DNA of 64,000 nt from assembly GCF_024764835.1 (NCBI RefSeq), contig NZ_JALIGE010000076.1, positions 620,001 through 684,000 of the forward strand. Reading direction: 5' to 3'. The position numbers and the translations under genes were made by a program. The notes beneath the pieces were generated by a model. It was given only the letters and a program-made list of their open reading frames with translations, did no database searches and had not been told where the DNA came from. This document shows, piece after piece, positions 14,647-23,914 of this stretch. Position 1 is the first letter of the stretch. The number at the start of each line of letters is the position of its first letter. This DNA comes from Scandinavium hiltneri (GTDB taxonomy: Bacteria; Pseudomonadota; Gammaproteobacteria; Enterobacterales; Enterobacteriaceae).

Positions 14647-17283
14647 TTATTCATCAATCCTGATACGCCAGGTCCGTGATTGTCCTGGTCTGAAACGCAG
14701 CGGCTCGCCAGGAATGTGACCCCCCTCCCCTAGTGGTTCCTCATCCATGCCCGTTTCCACGCACACCGGATGATGATGATTAAACCTCATTACCGACTCA
14801 CAGCATTCGCTGTCGGAGGGGTTGAACAACCGAATAATCAGCGCCTCGTCGTCTTCCGCCTTTTTCAACGCGCTGAGCTGACACCCCGTGGCCGGGAGCG
14901 TACACAGACTGAACGTTTCCGGCGCGGTAATTGCCGTCCGGTTCAGTTTCATCGCATCCCACGGGATTTTGTTGTAGCACTGCACTGGCGTCAGCCAACT
15001 GCGCGCCTGCTGCGCCACGCCGACATTCAACGCCGAGCCGCTGAACGGCAGCAGGCTGAAACGGCAATGCAGTTCGCCGCGTACCTGGGAATCCGGCACC
15101 GGCATTTTGATGCCTGAAGGACGCCCAGGGCGTAACAGTAAATCGTCTTTACCCAGCAGCCCCACGCCACGCAGCAACGTCAGGGCGAAGGCACTTTGCG
15201 TTTCACCGATAATTTCCACTTCGCGCAGACCTTCCGTGAACAGCGCCAGCCCATTCGGCCCTTGCTGAAGCGCGGCATAGTTGAGGAAATTCCACACCGG
15301 CACCGGCGCCTCTTTCCAGCCCTCTGCCTGCCAGACGTTCATCGCCGGATCCTGGACCGGGCGATTAAGCGAACCAAACTGGGTATCCGTCAGCACACTT
15401 TCCGCTTTATACGGGACGGGAATACGTACCCGTACGCGGTGATCGTCTGCCTGATTCAGCACCTTCACATCAAACTCCACCCGACGGCCGTGATGGCTGA
15501 GGGTGATGGTGGTTTCGCAGGCCAGCGACCCGCTGGCTTGGCGCGCTGAGCGTTCCGCCAGATTGAGCGGTACCGCCAGCGTAGAACGTATCAGCGCCCT
15601 GCTCTGCCACGCATCATGCTTCACCGAGTGCTGATGTGTGCCTTTCGCGCTGGTAAGTAACCACTCTTCCCGCGACGGCGAGTAGTCATACTCATCGCCG
15701 TCGTCAGAACCGTCTTCAAACTCCAGCACGCGGTCATAAACAAGCCCGCTTTCCTTATCTTCCATTTTCAGCGTGCCGTCCGCGTTAAGCGTGATTCGCC
15801 AGGCGTTGTTTTCCAGCAGCGCATCGCTCTGTTCCGGCACGTTCGCCTGTTGCCCTTCCGCGCCCGGCAGTACGTGCAGCGTCAGCCAGCCCATCGCTGG
15901 AAGAACCTGACACAGCTGAACGTCGTATTCCATAAACGGCTCGTAGTTGCCGTAATGGACAATCTGGCGATCCACCAGCCCTGGGTCAATTTCGCGTTTA
16001 TCCCGGATAAAGTACGCCACATCCTGACCATCGCTATCAGTCAGGCGGAATTGGCTGGCACGCAGGCGGATAGTGGTGTTGATCACTTCATCACGCGGCC
16101 ACGGCATCAGGTTGAATAGCGTCAGCTTGTCGCCCTCGCTGTGCGCCATGTTGTCGACGATTTTACGCATGTAGAAGGTTACCAGGCTGTCGGCCATGTC
16201 TTCCGCCAGCCAGAAGCGGCTCATGATTTCCCGGTGCACTTTGTCGCTACAGCAGCAACCGATGCTGTCGTGGGCGTGATTTTTGAGGATCTCCTTCCAC
16301 ATTTTTTCCAGCAGGCCGTGATGATATTCAAAACCGAGTGTCCAGGCCAGCGCCGCCAGCGGTTCGAGCACATTGACAATTTTGTTTTCGATTCGCGCAT
16401 GGGCGATTTTGATGTCCATCCGCGTTGAGCCGATGGTGCGGTGAACGCGCATATATTTGCCGTCGTTGAACTCCCCGGTGAGCGTCGCCAGCGCATCGCG
16501 CTGCTGCTCAATCCGCTCAAAGATCTCCTCAAAACGGCTTATCACAAATTCACGCTGCGGATAAATTTCTCGCAGTTTATCCATCACCGCAAAAATATTC
16601 TGCTGGAGCGGCATCTGATCGTGACCATTCGGAAGCAAAATCTCGTTGGTTTGCGAGGCTTTTTCCAGCACCTCAAAATAGTTATCGAGACGCTTTCGCA
16701 GGCCTGCTTCATCCTCCGGTAAGTACTTACCAATCGCGTAGCCCAGCGGTAATACCTGCGCAGTCACTTCGCTTCCGTCCTGACTGCGCCAGAGAAACTC
16801 CGTTTTGTCCGTGCCGTGCCGCTCCGAACAGCCGCGCCAGAACATCGCCCGTTTAATGCCAAAGCCGTTATAGATATGCGGCAGTTGGCCCGACATGCCG
16901 AAGGAGTCCGGCAGATAGCCAATTTTCATCGGCTCGCCGAACGACAAACAATCGCGCATGCCGTACATCAAATTGCGGACTATCGATTCTCCGGCCACAA
17001 CCGTAGTATCCGTTTGCGTATACCACGGCCCGATAATCAGCTTTCCGGCCTGAACCAACGCCTTAACGCGGGTGTGATTTTCCGGTTTAACGGCAAAGTA
17101 ATCCTCGAGAATAGCGGTCTGCCCATCAAGCACGTAATACTTGTATTCCGGGTCCTGCTCCAGACGAGTCAGGATCTCTTCCATATTGTTGACCAGCAAA
17201 ATGCGCGACTCTTCGGTGGTAAAATACCACTCACGGTCCCAGTGCATGTGCGGGGTGATGTGAACGCGAGATACAGCTTTCAT
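14647..17283 (-). CDS. mngB: Mannosylglycerate hydrolase (GH38 alpha-mannosidase)
   Basis: 878 residues (E. coli 877). Cytoplasmic hydrolase that splits 2-O-(6-phospho-mannosyl)-glycerate into mannose-6-phosphate and glycerate. The GH38 catalytic domain lies at the N-terminus: HITPHMHWDREWYF (metal-site His12 and Asp16) and GYLPDSFGMSGQLP (nucleophile Asp). KNHAHDSIGCCCSDKVHRE holds a further metal-site His/Asp. Beta-rich C-terminal domains follow. It is downstream of mngA with 17 bases between. The ATG start reads MKAVSRVHITPHMHWD, like E. coli. Confidence 0.95.
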   Translation of the reverse strand: MKAVSRVHITPHMHWDREWYFTTEESRILLVNNMEEILTRLEQDPEYKYYVLDGQTAILEDYFAVKPENHTRVKALVQAGKLIIGPWYTQTDTTVVAGESIVRNLMYGMRDCLSFGEPMKIGYLPDSFGMSGQLPHIYNGFGIKRAMFWRGCSERHGTDKTEFLWRSQDGSEVTAQVLPLGYAIGKYLPEDEAGLRKRLDNYFEVLEKASQTNEILLPNGHDQMPLQQNIFAVMDKLREIYPQREFVISRFEEIFERIEQQRDALATLTGEFNDGKYMRVHRTIGSTRMDIKIAHARIENKIVNVLEPLAALAWTLGFEYHHGLLEKMWKEILKNHAHDSIGCCCSDKVHREIMSRFWLAEDMADSLVTFYMRKIVDNMAHSEGDKLTLFNLMPWPRDEVINTTIRLRASQFRLTDSDGQDVAYFIRDKREIDPGLVDRQIVHYGNYEPFMEYDVQLCQVLPAMGWLTLHVLPGAEGQQANVPEQSDALLENNAWRITLNADGTLKMEDKESGLVYDRVLEFEDGSDDGDEYDYSPSREEWLLTSAKGTHQHSVKHDAWQSRALIRSTLAVPLNLAERSARQASGSLACETTITLSHHGRRVEFDVKVLNQADDHRVRVRIPVPYKAESVLTDTQFGSLNRPVQDPAMNVWQAEGWKEAPVPVWNFLNYAALQQGPNGLALFTEGLREVEIIGETQSAFALTLLRGVGLLGKDDLLLRPGRPSGIKMPVPDSQVRGELHCRFSLLPFSGSALNVGVAQQARSWLTPVQCYNKIPWDAMKLNRTAITAPETFSLCTLPATGCQLSALKKAEDDEALIIRLFNPSDSECCESVMRFNHHHPVCVETGMDEEPLGEGGHIPGEPLRFRPGQSRTWRIRIDE

Positions 17284-17300
17284 CTTCGTTTCCTGTTCTG

Positions 17301-19217
17301 TTAAGGCATAACACTGTCGGGAATATATTTACCGGCTTTGACTGCCTGGCGACGCCAGAGGACAAGCACACAGGTGGAGATAGCCGCGCCAACAATGGCT
17401 GAGGCAAACCACCCCACCGCGGCCAGCACGCCGCCGAGACCGCCATCGTGCAGTAAAAAGAGCGAGAAAATACCGGCGCCCGGCGTCGACAGACCGATAT
17501 TCATGCTGCCCACCAGCGCGCCGGTCACCATCGAGCCCAGCACAAACGAGCCAATCACCCGGAGCGGATCTTCAATCGCCATCGGAATTGCCCCTTCGGT
17601 AATGCCCGCCAGACCGAGCAGCCAGGTCGATTTGCCGGTTTCAATTTCGAACGTTTTAAACAGACGAGGCGCAATCATGGTGGAAGCGGTGACGGTGAAG
17701 GCCGAAACCATTTTCACCGAGGCAAAAATGGCGTACGGGCCATACACACCGTTGGCCATCGCCCCGAGACAAAACGCGTAGGCTGCTTTATTCACCGGGC
17801 CACCCAGGTCGAACGAGCACATGAAGCCGAGGATCGCGCCCAGCACCAGTGCGTTGGAGCCCGACAGGCCATTCAACCATGCCGTTAACCCGTTGTTTAC
17901 CCACGCCACGGGTTCACCAACCACGAACAGCATCAGGCTGCCAGCGCCGAGGGTACCGAGAACCGGATAGAGGTAATAAGTGAGGAAACCGTTATAGCGA
18001 TTGTTCAGCCGGATATGGTTCTTCACCCAGCGCATCAGATACCCGGCGATCAAGCCCCCCACAACCGCGCCGAGGAAACCTGAACCAATCATGTTCGCCG
18101 CAAGCCCGGCCGCAAAGCCCGGTGCCAGCGCGGGTTTATCCGCCAGGGAATACGCGGTGTACGCCGCCAGCACCGGCACCATTAATATGCCGAGCATCCC
18201 GCCGCCCAGTTTGCGGTACATCCACAACCACGAGTTTTCCTGGTCAAACAAATGCTGCAAACCGAGCATTTGCGCCAGTAAAACCGCCACCGCCAGCACC
18301 GTTCCGCCCGCAACGATCAGCGGCACGGCGAATGAGATCCCGCTCAGCAGTGCCTGTTTGAGTTCGGTTTTCAGGCTTTTGGTGTCGTGATTTTCAGACT
18401 GAACGTCGCGCCGTTCGGTGGAAGGTTTCAGCGCCAGCGCCTGCTGAATTAGCGCTTCGGCATGGCGAATCGGCTCAGCAACCGGCACCGAAAGGGCCGG
18501 AATACCGTTGAAACGTTCCGATTCTTTAATTGCCACTTCTGCCGCAAATATACAGGCCTGAGCATTATTCAGCTGTTCGGCGGTCAGGCGGTTTTCGATT
18601 CCGTTCGCGCCCTGTCGTTCGACACAGACATTTATGCCGAGCTTTTGCCCGGCTTTTTCCAGATATTCGGCCGCCATATAGGTGTGCGCGATACCTGCCG
18701 GACAGGCGGTAACGCAGATGATAGTCGGGGCATTTTTCACAACGTGCGTGTCTGCCATATCCGACGGCGCGTCCAGCACCTGTAATAACTGTTCCGCCGA
18801 GGTGGCCGCACACACGGCGGCGCGCACATCGTCGTCCACCAGCCGGGACGTCAGCGCCGTGAGCAGCTGCATGTGCGTGGAACCCGCCTGCGCGGGCGGG
18901 ATAGCCAGCAGCACAATCAGGTTAACCTCTTCCTCACCGTCCACGCCTTCCCACAGAATCGGCTGAGGGAGTGTCGCCACGGCAAACGCCGCTTCATTTA
19001 CGGCAAGACTTTTACCGTGCGGTACCGCCAGGCCTTCACCGAGCGCGGTCGGCCCTTCACTTTCACGGGCAAACACATCCCGAAGAAATTCATCGAGGCT
19101 GGAAATTTTACCGAGCGCTGCCAGCCGTTCTGCCAGGGCGCGGATCGTTTCATCGCGGCTGGCAAAATTTGCCTGCAAGCAGAGCGCGTCCGGGTGCGTT
19201 AACGTCGTCAGGTTCAT
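17301..19217 (-). CDS. mngA: PTS mannosylglycerate-specific EIIABC
   Basis: 638 residues. Imports and phosphorylates 2-O-alpha-mannosyl-D-glycerate. Domain order is EIIA (about 1-150, phospho-His67 in EGLAVPHGKS), fructose-type EIIB (about 160-265, phospho-Cys172 in TACPAGIAHTY), then the EIIC membrane domain (about 290-630, ten or so helices, GITEGAIPMAIEDPLR signature). The start is the ATG at 19217 (MNLTTLTHPDALCLQ) with GTGAGGA five bases upstream; an earlier in-frame GTG at 19229 overlaps that site. E. coli's annotated protein is about 20 residues longer at the N-terminus. It diverges from mngR. Confidence 0.93.
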   Translation of the reverse strand: MNLTTLTHPDALCLQANFASRDETIRALAERLAALGKISSLDEFLRDVFARESEGPTALGEGLAVPHGKSLAVNEAAFAVATLPQPILWEGVDGEEEVNLIVLLAIPPAQAGSTHMQLLTALTSRLVDDDVRAAVCAATSAEQLLQVLDAPSDMADTHVVKNAPTIICVTACPAGIAHTYMAAEYLEKAGQKLGINVCVERQGANGIENRLTAEQLNNAQACIFAAEVAIKESERFNGIPALSVPVAEPIRHAEALIQQALALKPSTERRDVQSENHDTKSLKTELKQALLSGISFAVPLIVAGGTVLAVAVLLAQMLGLQHLFDQENSWLWMYRKLGGGMLGILMVPVLAAYTAYSLADKPALAPGFAAGLAANMIGSGFLGAVVGGLIAGYLMRWVKNHIRLNNRYNGFLTYYLYPVLGTLGAGSLMLFVVGEPVAWVNNGLTAWLNGLSGSNALVLGAILGFMCSFDLGGPVNKAAYAFCLGAMANGVYGPYAIFASVKMVSAFTVTASTMIAPRLFKTFEIETGKSTWLLGLAGITEGAIPMAIEDPLRVIGSFVLGSMVTGALVGSMNIGLSTPGAGIFSLFLLHDGGLGGVLAAVGWFASAIVGAAISTCVLVLWRRQAVKAGKYIPDSVMP

Positions 19218-19318
19218 CACGATCCTCACTGTAAATGTGTAAAAACGGCCAGTCGGCCATTCAGTTGGGAGGATCTTGCCAGATAAAACAATACATTTAT
19301 GTGATCATTTTCTCTTAA

Positions 19319-19331
19319 ACAAATAATTTGT
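19319..19331. promoter_or_regulatory. Putative MngR operator
   Basis: A 13-base perfect palindrome ACAAAT-A-ATTTGT lies mid-way in the AT-rich mngA-mngR gap, with a further AATTTGT at 19337-19343. GntR-family UTRA regulators bind such palindromes between themselves and their divergent target. Assigning it to MngR is inference from position. Confidence 0.5.
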
Positions 19332-19407
19332 ATTTAATTTGTATTATTTACAAGTTCCCACATGCAGGCATAATTCGTATTAATGATGCAGTGAGAAGGC
19401 AGACAAC

Positions 19408-20124
19408 ATGACCAAGAAACCGATGTATCGGCAGATAGCCGATACCCTGCGTGAGCGTGTACAACGCGGTGAATTGAAGCCAGGCGATGCCCTGCCCACC
19501 GAGTCTGCCCTACAGGATGAATTTGCCGTAAGCCGCGTGACCGTGCGCCAGGCGCTGAAACAACTCACACAGGAAGCCATTATTGAGAGCATTCAGGGCA
19601 GCGGGTCATACGTTAAGGCCGAGCGGGTCAATTACGATATTTATCAGCTCACCAGCTTTTACGAGAAGCTGATTGACCGAAATGTGGAAACGCACAGCGA
19701 CGTAAGAGTGTTCGAGGCGATTGACGCCGGTCAGGACCTGGCGGAAAAACTGCAGGTCGCGGTGGGGGCGAAAATCTGGCACGTCAAACGGGTGCGTTTT
19801 ATCCAGCAAAAGCCGGTAACGCTGGAAGAAACCTGGATGCCTCTGGCGCTGTTTCCCGATCTCACCTGGCAGGTGATGGAAAACTCCAAATATCATTTTA
19901 TCGAAGCCGTTAAAAAGATGGTTATCGACCGCAGCGAACAGGAAATTGTGCCGATCATGCCGTCGGAAGAAATAGCGACGTTACTCGCGTTAGATCCGAA
20001 CCAGCCCATCCTCGAAAAAATCTCCCGAGGTTTTCTTAACGACGGACGGGTCTTTGAATACAGCCGAAATGCATTTAAAAGCGACGATTATAAGTTCACG
20101 CTGGTGGCTAAACGTCGGCATTAG
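19408..20124 (+). CDS. mngR: Mannosylglycerate operon repressor (GntR/UTRA)
   Basis: 238 residues (E. coli about 240; earlier name FarR). N-terminal GntR winged helix (about 5-70: PTESALQDEFAVSRVTVRQALKQL, then a GSGSYV wing) and C-terminal UTRA ligand domain (about 90-235, with VTLEETWMPLALFPDL and FEYSRNAFKSDDYKF). It is a transcriptional repressor of mngAB relieved by the sugar ligand. The ATG start follows AGAAGGCAG. It diverges from mngA with 190 bases between. Confidence 0.93.
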   Translation: MTKKPMYRQIADTLRERVQRGELKPGDALPTESALQDEFAVSRVTVRQALKQLTQEAIIESIQGSGSYVKAERVNYDIYQLTSFYEKLIDRNVETHSDVRVFEAIDAGQDLAEKLQVAVGAKIWHVKRVRFIQQKPVTLEETWMPLALFPDLTWQVMENSKYHFIEAVKKMVIDRSEQEIVPIMPSEEIATLLALDPNQPILEKISRGFLNDGRVFEYSRNAFKSDDYKFTLVAKRRH

Positions 20125-20130
20125 CAGACT

Positions 20131-20161
20131 CGGGTAGCGTGGAATAGCACCCTACCCGTTT
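20131..20161 (+). terminator. Probable mngR terminator
   Basis: CGGGTAG (20131-20137) pairs with CTACCCG (20152-20158), followed by TTTCAG. The T-run is short, so termination strength is uncertain; it lies seven bases after the mngR stop codon. Confidence 0.45.
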
Positions 20162-20199
20162 CAGTGTGCATCGTTTAAGAAAAAGATCCGTTATGCACA

Positions 20200-20958
20200 T
20201 TATGACAGCGTGAACGTCATACCAATTCGATAGCGTGATTCGGAAATATTGTCTTCACCTTCATAATATCCCTGCTGATCGAGGTAGTCGTACTCTACAT
20301 AAGGACTGAACCAGCTATTCCATTTATAGCGTAAGGTAAAGGCATGTTCCGCAGCCCAGGATTTATTATTTTTATAGTTATAATCGTTACTCGCATGTTT
20401 GTATGCCGTTCCCTGGTATAAAGCACTCCACTGGTCATTGAACTTATACCCCACATACAGATCGAAGCGATTTACACTGTCTCGATGTGATTCATTGTTA
20501 TCATTTACTGTCTCATACGTGTTGTAATCATAACGGTAACGTAAGCCCAAAGTCGTATCCGCAGTGGCTTTGTAATTCAGTCGGATATAGGGTCTTAACT
20601 GCGTTCCCTTGCTACTCCAGTGATAAATCCCCCCCGGTTGTAGGCTCCATTTCTCGGCAAATGCCCAACGGTAATTGGTTTCAATCTCATTATAATCAGT
20701 AATACTGTCACCCAATGAGTGTGAACTATCTGACTTATCTGCCCCATTGGCTCCCCTTCCATTATTTTTATTATTTTTGTTATCAGTCTCAATACTGGCC
20801 CACCAGCCACTATTCCATGACTCACTGACTTTGTAACGTGACTCATAGGAATGACTTCCTGTTTTGTAACCGCCCCTGACATCAAACGTTAATGCCTGAG
20901 TAGCCACCGGCAAGCCAGCAACAGCAAGCACAATGAAGCAAGTTATCTGTTTTTTCAT
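20200..20958 (-). CDS. KdgM-family oligouronate-specific outer-membrane porin
   Basis: 252 residues. A small monomeric 12-strand porin of the KdgM/NanC family by pattern. It has a signal peptide (MKKQITCFIVLAVAGLPVATQA), then LTFDVRGGYKTGSHSYESRYKVSESW, the usual KdgM opening. Alternating aromatic beta strands follow, and the C-terminus ends YRIGMTFTLS. The start ATG at 20958 leaves a normal signal peptide; an in-frame ATG six codons upstream would add MDWGWV. Loop 1 is long and Asn/Lys/Gly-rich (NKNNKNNGRG). The gene looks more AT-rich than its flanks. It diverges from the MFS-lyase operon. Inferred role: entry of acidic oligosaccharides into the periplasm. Family members mostly serve oligogalacturonate, so the true substrate is open. 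Confidence 0.85.
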   Translation of the reverse strand: MKKQITCFIVLAVAGLPVATQALTFDVRGGYKTGSHSYESRYKVSESWNSGWWASIETDNKNNKNNGRGANGADKSDSSHSLGDSITDYNEIETNYRWAFAEKWSLQPGGIYHWSSKGTQLRPYIRLNYKATADTTLGLRYRYDYNTYETVNDNNESHRDSVNRFDLYVGYKFNDQWSALYQGTAYKHASNDYNYKNNKSWAAEHAFTLRYKWNSWFSPYVEYDYLDQQGYYEGEDNISESRYRIGMTFTLS

Positions 20959-21105
20959 CACCCATCCCCAATCCATTTTGAATTATCCCTCTCCACCTGA
21001 AACACGTCAAAGTGCTAATGCATGGAGTTCATTCTGATAATACGCATTAACCAAAAAAAAGATATTGAACAATGTTTTAAAAATAAGATCGTGATCATAA
21101 AATTA

Positions 21106-21124
21106 ATTGAAATGATATTTCATT
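21106..21124. promoter_or_regulatory. KdgR-like operator
   Basis: The 19-mer ATTGAAATGATATTTCATT matches 18 of 19 positions of the KdgR consensus as I recall it (AATRAAAYRNYRTTTYATT), around a TGAAAT-GAT-ATTTCA palindrome. KdgR represses pectin and other uronate genes until 2-keto-3-deoxygluconate accumulates. A site between an oligouronate porin and uronate-lyase genes fits that logic. Confidence 0.7.
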
Positions 21125-21302
21125 TTATACAGCCAAATCGTCAATGCAACAAAGTAAAATATTCACTTAATTTATGGTTTTTTCATAAAATATGAAATAC
21201 ATATTAAGGCATCTATTAATGACTCCATTTAACGTGTTTTAAAGAGACCGCTACTCTTCATTACCCCCACCTATTAAATCCATATCGCTCTATATAAAGA
21301 TT

Positions 21303-21318
21303 TGTGACAGCCATCATG
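21303..21318. promoter_or_regulatory. CRP-like site upstream of the MFS gene
   Basis: TGTGA-N6-TCATG matches TGTGA-N6-TCACA in 8 of 10 conserved positions, 80 bases before the MFS start codon. Cyclic-AMP control would fit a sugar-use operon. Confidence 0.45.
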
Positions 21319-21397
21319 AACAGCAGTTAAATTCTCACATAACATAAAAATGAAACTATGTTTTATTTTAAAAACAACAAAATTTCAGGAATCCACC

Positions 21398-22654
21398 ATG
21401 AAGATAAAAAAATTACGCTGGTATATTATTTCGTTGGTGATGGTGGGTACCATCATCAACTATCTGGCACGAAGCACTCTGGGCGTGGCGGCTCCAGAAA
21501 TGATGAGGACCCTGCATTTATCCAGCGAGCAGTATTCATGGATAGTGTCAGTATTTCCGTTCACCTACGCCATCGGCGGTATTGCCTGTGGTTTCATTAT
21601 CGATAAATTTGGATTACGCATCAGCTTCGCCGTTCTCGCAACCATCTGGTCTTTGTGCAACATGCTGACGGCACTGTTCAGCAGCTGGCTGCCGATTGCT
21701 GCACTACGCGGAGGCCTGGGTCTGACCGAAGCCGCCTTTAACCCCGCAGGGATGAAAGTCACGTCCGAATGGTTTCCCGCCAAAGAGCGAGGCCTCGCCT
21801 GTGGCATATACAGCCTGGGTACCTCCGTCGGCGCCATGCTTGCCCCACCATTAGTGGTCTGGGCTATCATCAATTACAACTGGGAAATGTCCTTCGTCGT
21901 CACCGGCGCGATGGGGATTGTCTGGGCGGTGTTATGGCTGGTTTGTTATCGTCCACCGGAAAGTCATCCGGCATTGATCGCCGCCGAACATGCTGAGGTG
22001 CTGGAAGATCAGATTCAGGATGTACAGGAAAAAACCACTTTAGGCTCAATGGTTAAAGACAAGAATTTGTGGGCAATTTCATTACCCCGTTTTATGGCTG
22101 ATCCCGCCTGGGGCACGCTGCATTACTGGATGCCACTCTATCTGGTCACGGTTCGTCATATGAATCTTAGTGAGATAGCGATGTTTGCCTGGCTTCCCTT
22201 CTTAACCGCCGACCTGGGCTGCCTGGCCGCAGGCTATATCTCCAAATTCCTTAATAATCGCGGCATCCATATCATTAACGCCAAGCGTATTACCTTTACG
22301 TTTGCGGCTCTGCTCATGCTCTCAATGGCGGGCGTCGGCTTTGTCAGCAATGTCTATGTTGCCATCGCATTATTCTGCATTGCCGGTTTTGCTCACCAGT
22401 GCCTTTCCATCACAGTGATCAGCATGTCATCGGATTTATTTCCAAAGCAAAAGGTAGCGACTGCCACGGGTTTCGCCGCCTTTACTGGCAGCATGGGCAA
22501 CTTCCTGTTCAGTCTGTTCCTCGGGGCGATGGTCGCCGTTGTCGGTTACGATTTTTTCTTTATCGGGTTAGGCGTTTTCGATCTGATTGGCGCCCTGTTC
22601 CTGTGGATGTTAATTAAACAACCAAAAGAAAACCTGCAACCTGTCGCAGCCTGA
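21398..22654 (+). CDS. MFS transporter, ExuT-like ACS family (uronate uptake)
   Basis: 418 residues, twelve predicted membrane helices. It belongs by pattern to the anion:cation symporter branch of MFS (ExuT/GudP type). Features are NYLARSTLGVAAPEM in TM1 (hexuronate porters have NY-D/A-R here), YAIGGIACGFIIDKFGLR, GGLGLTEAAFNPAGMKVTSEWFPAKERGLACGIYSLG and a C-terminal GFAAFTGSMGN. The start is the ATG at 21398 with CAGGA upstream; 16 extra in-frame codons from 21350 are unlikely. First gene of a three-gene plus-strand operon (25-base gap to the next). Inferred role: carrying lyase products across the inner membrane. Confidence 0.85.
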   Translation: MKIKKLRWYIISLVMVGTIINYLARSTLGVAAPEMMRTLHLSSEQYSWIVSVFPFTYAIGGIACGFIIDKFGLRISFAVLATIWSLCNMLTALFSSWLPIAALRGGLGLTEAAFNPAGMKVTSEWFPAKERGLACGIYSLGTSVGAMLAPPLVVWAIINYNWEMSFVVTGAMGIVWAVLWLVCYRPPESHPALIAAEHAEVLEDQIQDVQEKTTLGSMVKDKNLWAISLPRFMADPAWGTLHYWMPLYLVTVRHMNLSEIAMFAWLPFLTADLGCLAAGYISKFLNNRGIHIINAKRITFTFAALLMLSMAGVGFVSNVYVAIALFCIAGFAHQCLSITVISMSSDLFPKQKVATATGFAAFTGSMGNFLFSLFLGAMVAVVGYDFFFIGLGVFDLIGALFLWMLIKQPKENLQPVAA

Positions 22655-22679
22655 GTCGCAAGAAGCAAGGGATACAATA

Positions 22680-23879
22680 ATGGATACTCGCGTAATCACG
22701 CTAACGGCGCTGTTGTGTTCAACACCCGCTATCGCAGCGCCATGCCTGACCTATGATTGTCCGCAAATGCTGACCATCAAAAATAAGATCCAGCACGGAG
22801 ATAACCGCTACCTCCCTGCTTATCAGGCATTACTCAAAAATGCAGATAATGCTTTGCAGCAAAAACCGGGATCGGTGGTGGATAAAACGTTACTCCCGGC
22901 ATCGGGTGACAAACATGACTATTACAGTTTCGGTCCGTATTGGTGGCCAAATCCCGACACGCCAGATAGCTTGCCGTACATCCGCAAAGACGGGCAGATC
23001 AATCCCTCGTCAAAGACCGACGATACCGATAGCAAACGGATGGTTCAGTTTTCGGACGCGGTTCGGACGTTATCGCTGGCCGCATTTTATAGCGGAGATC
23101 GCCGCTACGGCGAAAAAGCCAAAACACTGCTTAACACCTGGTTTGTGCAGAAAACAACCCGTATGAACCCTAACCTTAATTATGCACAGGCCATTCCTGG
23201 AGTGGTGAATGGCAGAGGGATCGGCATTATCGATACCCGTGTACTGATTGATGTCGCAGACAGCCTGATTTTGCTCAGGAATGCCGACTATTTTACCGCG
23301 AAGGAATTCTCGTCTTATCAGGCCTGGTATGCCGATTACAGTCAATGGCTACAGTCCAGCCCTAACGGAAAGGAGGAAGCGGACTGGTATAACAATCACG
23401 GTGCCTGGTATGACGCACAGTTGACCGCATTTTTGTTGTTTGCAGGTGATACACAGCACGCCAGCCAGCAAATTAACACGTTTAAATATCGTCATCTTGC
23501 CGCTCAGGTAAACAAGAAAGGTGAATTACAGGCCGAACTCGAGAGAACGCGTTCATTCCACTATACCAATTTCGCCCTGGCGGCTTATGCAAAGATGGGG
23601 CGTTACGGTGAATTGACTGGCAACGATGTCTGGAATTTTGAGCTGGATGGCAGAACGATGAAAAAAGCGTTTACCCTCATCAGCCAGCAAGCTCTTCAGC
23701 CTGCCAGCGCCTGGCACTACCCGGAAATTAAATACACACCAGAGGAAGCGCTTGGCCCACTGCTGATTGCAGCAAGGACCTGGAAAGATAAAGCATTTCA
23801 GCACAACGCCGCGGGGCTGCTAGCGACCGACAAAACCAACATAAATATTCTGACCCCGGGCTCTGCCCTGGTGAAATAA
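22680..23879 (+). CDS. Secreted polysaccharide lyase, alginate-lyase family (PF05426-like)
   Basis: 399 residues. Sec signal peptide ends about residue 20 (TPAIAA/PCLTYD), so it is periplasmic or exported. The alpha/alpha-toroid alginate-lyase family is recognised from YYSFGPYWWPNPDTPDSLPY (81-100), GRGIGIIDTRVLIDVADS (178-195) and NNHGAWYDAQLTAF (238-251). The Asn239-His240 pair and Arg291/His294/Tyr295 (RSFHYTNFALAAY) fall where PL5/PL38 lyases place catalytic residues; this positional match is inference. Substrate could be alginate, glucuronan or another polyuronate. Ribosome-binding site GCAAGGGA; second gene of the operon, 35 bases before the next lyase. Confidence 0.8.
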   Translation: MDTRVITLTALLCSTPAIAAPCLTYDCPQMLTIKNKIQHGDNRYLPAYQALLKNADNALQQKPGSVVDKTLLPASGDKHDYYSFGPYWWPNPDTPDSLPYIRKDGQINPSSKTDDTDSKRMVQFSDAVRTLSLAAFYSGDRRYGEKAKTLLNTWFVQKTTRMNPNLNYAQAIPGVVNGRGIGIIDTRVLIDVADSLILLRNADYFTAKEFSSYQAWYADYSQWLQSSPNGKEEADWYNNHGAWYDAQLTAFLLFAGDTQHASQQINTFKYRHLAAQVNKKGELQAELERTRSFHYTNFALAAYAKMGRYGELTGNDVWNFELDGRTMKKAFTLISQQALQPASAWHYPEIKYTPEEALGPLLIAARTWKDKAFQHNAAGLLATDKTNINILTPGSALVK

Positions 23880-23914
23880 CTGACGACAGAAAAATCATAG
23901 GGGCAAAGGAAAGA

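Larger units (their letters stand above)
20959..21397. promoter_or_regulatory. Divergent AT-rich control region of the uronate cluster
   Basis: A 439-base gap between the porin and MFS transporter starts, clearly richer in A/T than the flanking genes. It holds a KdgR-type palindrome (21106-21124), a weaker related match at 21063-21081, an everted TTTCAT-N5-ATGAAA repeat (21181-21197), a CRP-like site (21303-21318) and the transporter's ribosome-binding site CAGGA (21386-21390). No gene is seen. Confidence 0.65.
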
